NCBI GenBank assembly: GCA_035575035.1
Contig: DATLYH010000280.1
Span: 1 to 8,294, forward strand
DNA: 8,294 nucleotides
Source of the DNA: DATLYH01 sp035575035
GTDB taxonomy: Bacteria; Planctomycetota; Planctomycetia; Gemmatales; Gemmataceae
Direction of reading: 5' to 3'
Shown piece after piece: positions 1 through 6,300 of this stretch (position 1 is the stretch's first letter; the number at the start of each line of letters is the position of its first letter). Under the pieces are notes generated by a model that was not told the origin of the DNA, ran no database searches, and worked only from the letters and a program-made list of their open reading frames with translations. The translations under genes and the position numbers were made by a program.

Positions 1-121
1 GGTTGATGCACCGCCGATCGGCAGCAGCAGTCAGCGCCGCCTGGGCAGCAGTCTGGCTCCGGGGAACAGCGGCCCAGCAGGTGAAGGGAGCAGCCGGCAA
101 GGGCAGGCGTCATGAGTGGGG

Positions 122-163
122 ATTGCGAATTGCGAATGGCAAATGGCAAATGGCAAATCGAAG
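122..163. repeat. Heptanucleotide tandem repeat array
   Basis: Five contiguous 7-bp units: ATTGCGA twice (122-135), then ATGGCAA three times (136-156), with a degenerate sixth unit ATCGAAG (157-163). The family consensus is ATKGCRA. Because 7 is not a multiple of 3, the array would be read in changing frames and shows as M/A-N-G-K-W-Q type peptide if translated, a common sign of non-coding repeat being over-called as protein. Short heptamer arrays (STRR-like) are known between genes in cyanobacteria, and I recall similar ones in planctomycete genomes. A possible degenerate echo (TGCAATG TGCAATT, 250-263) overlaps the start codon at 253. Confidence 0.8.
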
Positions 164-182
164 GACCGGATAAGGCGCTCCT

Positions 183-199
183 CGGAGAGAAATACTCCG
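183..199. other. Small hairpin in the leader
   Basis: CGGAG (183-187) pairs perfectly with CTCCG (195-199) around a 7-base loop AGAAATA. It lies just before the stronger hairpin at 208-227. No T-run follows, so it does not look like an intrinsic terminator. It may be a leader RNA fold or part of a dispersed repeat. Confidence 0.4.
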
Positions 200-203
200 T
201 GGT

Positions 204-236
204 ACACCGGCCCGCTGACGCGGGCCGCTCGCCCGG
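204..236. repeat. GC-rich hairpin, candidate dispersed REP-like repeat
   Basis: CGGCCCGC (208-215) and GCGGGCCG (220-227) form a perfect 8-bp stem with a TGAC loop. The right flank contains the 12-mer GGCCGCTCGCCC (223-234), which also follows the hairpins at 7577-7596 and 7613-7632. Those have the same layout: 8-bp stem, 4-base loop ending in AC, then CTCGCCC. Shared stem size, loop size and flank suggest one family of small palindromic elements, one copy in the leader and others in the coding region. No T-run follows, so I do not call a terminator. Confidence 0.5.
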
Positions 237-244
237 TCTGCCCC

Positions 245-250
245 AAGGTG
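245..250 (+). promoter_or_regulatory. Possible ribosome binding site for the start at 253
   Basis: AAGGTG lies directly before ATG 253. The AAGG core is only 4 bases from the ATG, which is closer than ideal, so the site is weak support. The alternative start at 112 has AAGGG (99-103) at 8 bases, which is better spaced. I prefer 253 because it puts a standard signal peptide at the N terminus, whereas 112 would bury it behind 47 residues of repeat-derived sequence. Confidence 0.3.
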
Positions 251-252
251 CA

Positions 253-354
253 ATGTGCAATTTCCCTTTCTCAAAGAGAAAACTCCTTCCGCTGGCGTGC
301 GTCTCGCTGGTGGTCCTGCTGCTAAGCCTGCTGCCGGCTGCCCGCAGTGAGGCT
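253..354 (+). other. N-terminal Sec signal peptide of the giant protein
   Basis: Residues 1-34 from ATG 253 show a classical layout: positive n-region KRK (8-10), hydrophobic core 11-28 rich in Leu and Val, and a polar c-region with S-E-A before Pro35, giving likely signal peptidase I cleavage near Ala34 (Ala30 is the alternative). There is no lipobox; the only core Cys (16) sits mid-helix. The signal implies that module 1 is exported. This is the main reason for choosing 253 over 112 as the start. Confidence 0.75.
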
Positions 355-3300
355 CCACCCGAGACGCCCGAACTGCCCCCCTTTGTACTGCGCCCGATCA
401 GCCTTGACCGTCTGCCGCGGGAGATGGAGAAGGTCCGGCAAGGTGCCCTGGTGCAGCTTCCCTTCGCCGACTTCGAGGAGCGCCTTCGGCAGGCGCGGGC
501 CGGCGCCGCTATCAAGAGGCCGCCGCGGCTGCTGGAAGCACGCTACCGGGCCGTCCTCAAGGACAACGCCTTGCATGGTATCGGTCAATGGAAGACGAGC
601 AACCCCGACGCGGGCCCGGCAATCCTGCGCTTGCAGCCGCTCAATCTCGCCCTTCGCCGGCTCCGCTTCGAGAATCGTGACGCTCTGCTGGCCGATTTCG
701 ACGGCCGAACGCCCGGCCTCCTCCTGGAGGAAGCGGGACAGCACACCGTGTCGGTGGAATGGACCGCCCGCGGTGATCCGTCGCCCGAGGGCCTGCTTTT
801 CGACCTTCGCCTGCCCGCTTGCGCCGTCGCCGCGCTGGAGCTGGACCTGCCGGACGGCCACACCGTCAGCGTCTCGCCCGACGGCTGCCTGGTGTCCGGG
901 CCGCACCCGGCCGACGATGCGACCCTGCATCGCTGGAAGATTGGCTTCGCCGGCCGGTCGCAGCTGCACCTGACGATCCGGACGGGGCGAGGGACCGATC
1001 GGCCGCCGCCGTTGGTGCTCGCCGCTCTTCAGACCACCCAGAAAATCAACCCCGACTCGCTGGACGCCGAGTTCCTCTTTGACCTGAAGGTGCTGCACCA
1101 GGGGGTGCGGGAGCTGCGCTGCGAGTGCGACCCGCAGCTGCGGCCTTACGACGTCAGCGCGCCGAACCTGGAGAGCTGGGAACTACTGCCTCCCGCCCCC
1201 TCACCCCCACCCCTCGCCCCCTTGGGGGAGAGGGGAGAAGAGACTGCCCCCTTTTCCCCCAAGGGGGCGAGGGGAGAAGAGACTGCCCCCTTTTCCCCCA
1301 AGGGGGAGAGGGGGGTGGGAGGTGAGGGGGGGCTTGGCGGAGCATCACTGCCTCACGTCCTGGTGGTCCGTCTCCGGGAGCCGCTCCAGACCGGGACCCT
1401 GCGCGTCGCCTGCCTGGCGCCCCTGGAAGTCCCGAGCACTGCGCCGCCGACACGGGCCCCGCGGCAGGTGTCGTGGACCTCTCCCGGGATGCGTCTGAGC
1501 GACGCGGTGCTCCGCGGCGAGACGCTGGTATTGCACGTTCATCCTGATGTCCGCCTGCTCGACTGGCAGCCCGGTGTCTTCCGACTGCTTAAGGCGCACA
1601 CCGAGCCGGACGGTACCCGGGTCTGGACGCTAGGCGGCGGCAGCCTTGACGGTCAACCGCAAGGACCATCCCAGCGCCGCCCCAGCGCCCGCATCCAGAC
1701 CCAGCAAGTCGAGTTCGTAGCCCGGCAACTGACCTGGTGGCAGGTCGGCCCCGAGAAGGCGTCGCTGTGGGTCGAGGTAAGCTACGATGTGACACACGGT
1801 CGGCTCTTCGAGCTGACCCTGGCCCTGCCGCCCGGTTGGGACGTGGACCGGCCGCCGGAGCTAAGCCCTCCGGGGCGGATCCGTACCTGGGGTGTGCGTC
1901 AGGTGCAGGGCCGGTCCTTGCTGATCATGGAGCCGGAGCGGCCGCTAGCCCCCCCGGCCCGCGGCGGCCCGCTGGCGGCTGCCCCCCTGCCGAGCCGACC
2001 GATTGCCCCGCGGCTGACCGTGCAGCTGCGTTGGGTGGCCGGGGTTGAGCACAGCGATGCTCCGGCCTGGAGCACCGGGGCTTCGAAGACTCAGCCCCGG
2101 CCGCCCGTCCCGACGCGGCCGCCGGGTGGGGCACTGGCGGAGATGGCCTTCCCCTTCCCGGACGTGGTGCCCCTCGGGGCTCGGCTGCTGGAAGGGGCGC
2201 TGGCGGTGGACTTTGACCAGCAACTCTACGAGGCCTTTCCGGATACCTCGGCCCAGCCGGCGCCGCCCGACGAGGAGGGGCCCTGGGGCCGGCGGACACC
2301 GGACTATTACTATCCCTATCGGGGCCGCGGGGTACAGGGGACGCTGCGGCTGCGGCAACGGGCGCCACGGGTGCGGGCGCGCTGTAGCAGCGAGGTGGTC
2401 CTGGCCTCCGGCCGCGCTGCCCTGGCCGCTCACCTGTTCCTCCATCCCGAAGCGGGCAGCACCGATGCCATCGACGTGACCTTCTCGGCGCCGCTGACCG
2501 GCACGTGGAATTGGAAAGTCGTCCGTGGGAACAACCAGGTCCGCGCGTTCGAGCGTCTGCCCGCGGGGGAGGCAGCCCCCCGGCTGGCGGTCCTGGGCGC
2601 CGGCACCCCGCTGGCGTCGGCCGGCTTGCTGGCGGTTCCGCTAGCGGCCGGCGAGCGCTGGCGCCTAAGTTTCACGGGACCGCTGCGCGAGCCGCTCACC
2701 CTGCACGGCAGCGGCGAGCTGGGCCGCCCGGCCCGTCAAGGCCGCTGGGACGTGCCGCTGCTGAACGTTCCCAGTGCCAGCCACATGGACGGCGAGGTCA
2801 AGCTCTTTTTGAGCGGGGCCGACGTGGTCCAGATCGATGCCGAGGGACTGCGCGAGGCGCGGGCGCCGGTCGCCGCCGGACCGCGCGGCCCCGCCCTGTC
2901 GCCGTGGCGGACGTTCAGCTACGGCCCGCCGCCGGCCGCCCTGACGCTCCGCGGCCAGGCCGCCGAAGCCGCCAACCGCTCCGCCGAGGTGGCGGCCGAC
3001 AACGCCCGACTCACCACCTACGTCGAGCCGGGCGGCCGACTGCTTCAGCACTACCGCTTCCAGCTCTGGAACTGGCGGCAGCAGACGGTGCCGGTACGCC
3101 TGCCCGCTGCCGCACGCCTGCTGGCCGTCCGTGTCGAGGGGCGCTGGGCCGCCCAGCTGCCCGCCGCTCGCGTCGTTGAGGACAGCCTCGTGGTCGATCT
3201 GCCTGCGCCGGTGCCCGACCGGGCCGGGCCGGCGTCCGAGCGGGCGATGCTGTCTTATGAGATTCTTTATGACATTGATGGGCCGCGCTGGCTGCTCTGG

Positions 3301-6300
3301 GCGCGGCTAGAGGCCGAACCCCCGAAACTGCCGGTGGCCACGCTCGCCTATCGCCACATCTGGTGCCTGCCTCCCGGCGTCGCGCCCCTGCTGGACGGCC
3401 GGCAGCGCGGCCTGCCTGGACCGGCGGCCGGCCAACCGTGGGAGCGCGGCGGCTTGGGTGCCTGGGAACGTCTGCCGCGCGCCGCCGCCGTCGAGTTGTG
3501 GCGGTCGGGCTCCCTCCCCTTGTTCGGCGAGCGCGAGGCCGGGCAAGAGCAGGCGATGGCGGCCGCCGCTGCCGAGTTGGCCCGCTCCCGGCCCATAACG
3601 CTCGGCGAGCTGATCAACCGCCTGGCTTTTGACTACCTCAGAGAGCAGGGCCCGCTGGTGCTCGATGCGGTCGCCTTGCATGAGGCGGGGCTGACCCCCT
3701 CGACCCCGCTGCCGGCCCCGTCGTCCGAGCCTTCGGCCAACGGTACTCCCCTCTCCTCCCCCTCCTCTCTCCCCCCGGGTGAGGGAGAGGGAAGGATGAG
3801 GGGAGAGACCCGTTCGGATGACAGTCCCCTCTGGGAGGATATGGGCCTGGTCTATGTCCCGTGCCGGATGGGAGCGCTGTTGACGGCGCGGCGGCAGCTC
3901 GCGAGTTGGCGGACAACCGATGCCGGGCCGGGGACCTCGGAAGCGATTGAAGCGGCGGTGGCGGAGGCAGCGATCCGAGGGCATGATAGCTCCGGCCGGT
4001 TCTGGAGCGCGGCCGACTGGCTCCGTCGCGGACCAGATCCCGAACGCGGCGGCCCGTACCCCGCGCCCTTCGCCGCGCTGGGGACCGAATTCCCCTGGGC
4101 CGAGTGGGAGCCGATCGCCGGTGTGGCGGATGACTCGGTCCTGCTGGTGGTGCGTCATGAGATCATGCCCGGCATCGGCCTGGCGCTGGCTGCTCTGCTC
4201 TGCCTGGTTTTCTGGCTACTCGGGCCGGGCGGCAACCGGCGGCGGCTGGCCTTCCTGCTCATCTGGCTGGCCGTGGCCGGGCTGGCGATCCTCTGGCTGC
4301 CCCCGGTGCTGCACGGGTTGGCCTGGTGGCCACTGGTGGCCGGCAGCGTCATCGCCCTGGTCTGGTATCTCTGGTCGGCCGGCAAGGCCCGTAGCACGGC
4401 AACGGCGCAGGACAACGGACCGACCGGCGAGTCTCCCGCACCGCGCCCCGTTACGCCGTCCGCTGTGCTGGCCCTGCTGGTGGTCGGTGGTCTGGCCGGC
4501 CAGGCTGCCGCCCCGGATGAACCCGGTCCGCGTCTCCCCGCTACGGTCTTTCTGGTGCCTGGACCGGCGGACGCGCCGGAGAAGCAGACCGTGCTGGCAC
4601 CGCCGGAGCTGCTCGCCCAGCTGGAAGCCGCAGCGCGGCAGAAATCGAGCGGGCCCCGCGATCCGGTGCTCCTCAGTGCCACGTATCAGGGCGAGGTGAT
4701 CGACAGCGCAGCGGAGTTCCGCGCGGTCTTCCAGGTCTACTGTCCGACCGACAAGCCGGCCCCCCTGCTGCTGCCGCTGGACGGCATCCAACTCCAGGAA
4801 GACATCTCGCTAGACGGCACCCGTGCCTACCCGATAGCGGCCCGGCCGCCTCAGGCAGGTTATGTGATCAAGGTCAAGGACCGCGGCGTCCACACGGTCC
4901 AGCTGTGTTTCCGCGTGCCGGTGCAGGCCCAGGACGATGAGCGCTCGGTCCGCTTCACCGCTCCGGGACTCCTGCAAAATCGCCTGACTCTGGACGTGCC
5001 GCCGGGGGCTCGCTACTTGCAGGCCCTGATCGGCCTGGGCCCTGCACGGGGGGCCCAGCAGGTCAGCACCGGCACTCGAGGCGGGCTGCGCCTGGAAGCC
5101 GACCTCGGGCGGCTGAGCCCGGTCCTGCCGCCGCCTGGGCCGCTGCCCCTGACCGCGCCGCTCCAGGTCCGCTGGTGGCAGGAGCGCCGGCCGCCGCGGG
5201 CACCGACCGTCCAGGTCCGCGAGACCTACCTGTGGACCCTGCGGGCCGATGCCAGCAACCTGACCGCGATTCTGCGGTATGCAGTGAGCCGGGCCCCGGT
5301 GACGACGCTGACGCTCGACCTGCCCGAGGGACTCGAGGTCCAGGCCGTGGACGCAACGCCTCCGGCCGGCAGCGCCGGCGCCCGGCTGAAGGATTGGCGG
5401 GTCGTGGCCGACCGGGATGGACGGCGGTTGGAGATCGAGTTCAACGGTCCGGTGTTGGGCGAGGTGCCGGTGACGGTGCAGCTACTGCCGGGCCGGCCTT
5501 TCGGCACGGCTGCCGAGCTGCCCCTGCCGACACCTCGGGCCGAACCAGCGCCCGAGCCGGCGCTGTTGGCCTACCGCCTCGACGGCCTGAACGCCAAGGT
5601 CGTTGAGTACAAGTCGCTGACGTATTATGACCCCGCCAAATTTGCCGAGACCTGGCAGAAGGCGGGCCGTCCCGAGCCGATGCCGCCCAAGCTGGCCTTC
5701 TTTTTCCGGCGGCGGCCCGGCGACGCGCCGCTGCTGCGGCTGGAGCTGTCCATCCCACCCGCCGCCGTCCGTGCCGTGCAGGACATCACCTGGCGGGTCA
5801 GCCACCAGCAGGCCGAGTTCCGCGCCACGGCCCGGTTGACCGCCCCCAAGGAAGACCTGGCCCTGGTGGAGTGGGATGTACCCGCTGCCGTCGAGACCAT
5901 TACCGGCGTCAGCGGCCCCGATGTCCACCACTGGACACGGAGCGGCAGCCGAGTCCAGGTCTGGCTGCGGCGTTCGGTAGGAAGCACCGAAGTGCAGCTG
6001 GCCGGCTGGATGCCGCTGCGCCCGGGACCGAAGGGGGGACCCACCAGGTTCCCGCTGCCGGCGGTGCGCCTGGTATCCGTCCGGGCCCAGCGCATCTTCG
6101 TCCGTCTGACAGCCGGCGGCGATACGGCCCTGGTAGCCGGGGAGCTGCAGAACCTCTGGCCATTGCCCGATCCCCGGCTGTCGGACCAGGAGCTGTCGTA
6201 CATCGCATCGCAGGCGACCTACCGGGGCACGTTCCTGGTCCGCCCATCCGAGACCGTTGCCGACGTCAAGGTATTGACCTTCGTCGAGGTGCGCGACCGG

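Larger units (their letters stand above)
1..252. other. Upstream/leader region without a firmly assignable gene
   Basis: I see no gene here that I can assign with confidence. Two forward frames are open from the left edge. One ends at the TGA at 113-115, which overlaps the ATG at 112 as ATGA. The other ends at the TAA at 171-173. Either could be the C-terminal tail of an upstream gene, but both tails are low-complexity (Ser/Gly/Ala/Arg-rich) and I recognise neither. The giant frame is already open from 112, with AAGGG (99-103) at a reasonable distance upstream. However, codons 112-252 have G or C in third position in only 28 of 47 cases, against 49 of 60 in codons 421-600. The stretch also holds a heptamer array and two hairpins. 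I therefore read 112-252 as non-coding leader, with the true start at 253. Confidence 0.45.

Noticed and set aside
2..173. C-terminal tails of an upstream gene (frames ending at 115 and 173)
   Set aside because: Both are open from the edge and equally GC-biased (about 68-69% GC3 by hand count), so I cannot choose between them; neither has a recognisable sequence.
322..1098. 258-residue minus-strand frame covering the signal peptide and first domain
   Set aside because: Antisense shadow of the giant gene, with no recognisable motif and no ribosome binding site that I noticed.
3307..4158. 283-residue minus-strand frame
   Set aside because: Antisense shadow. It even translates the palindromic repeat at 3746-3805 as low-complexity peptide.
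4381..4512. Possibility that the giant ORF is really two genes with a start near 4440
   Set aside because: The frame is open throughout and I see no good ribosome binding site plus ATG/GTG just before the second hydrophobic segment, so I keep one gene and treat the segment as a fusion scar.
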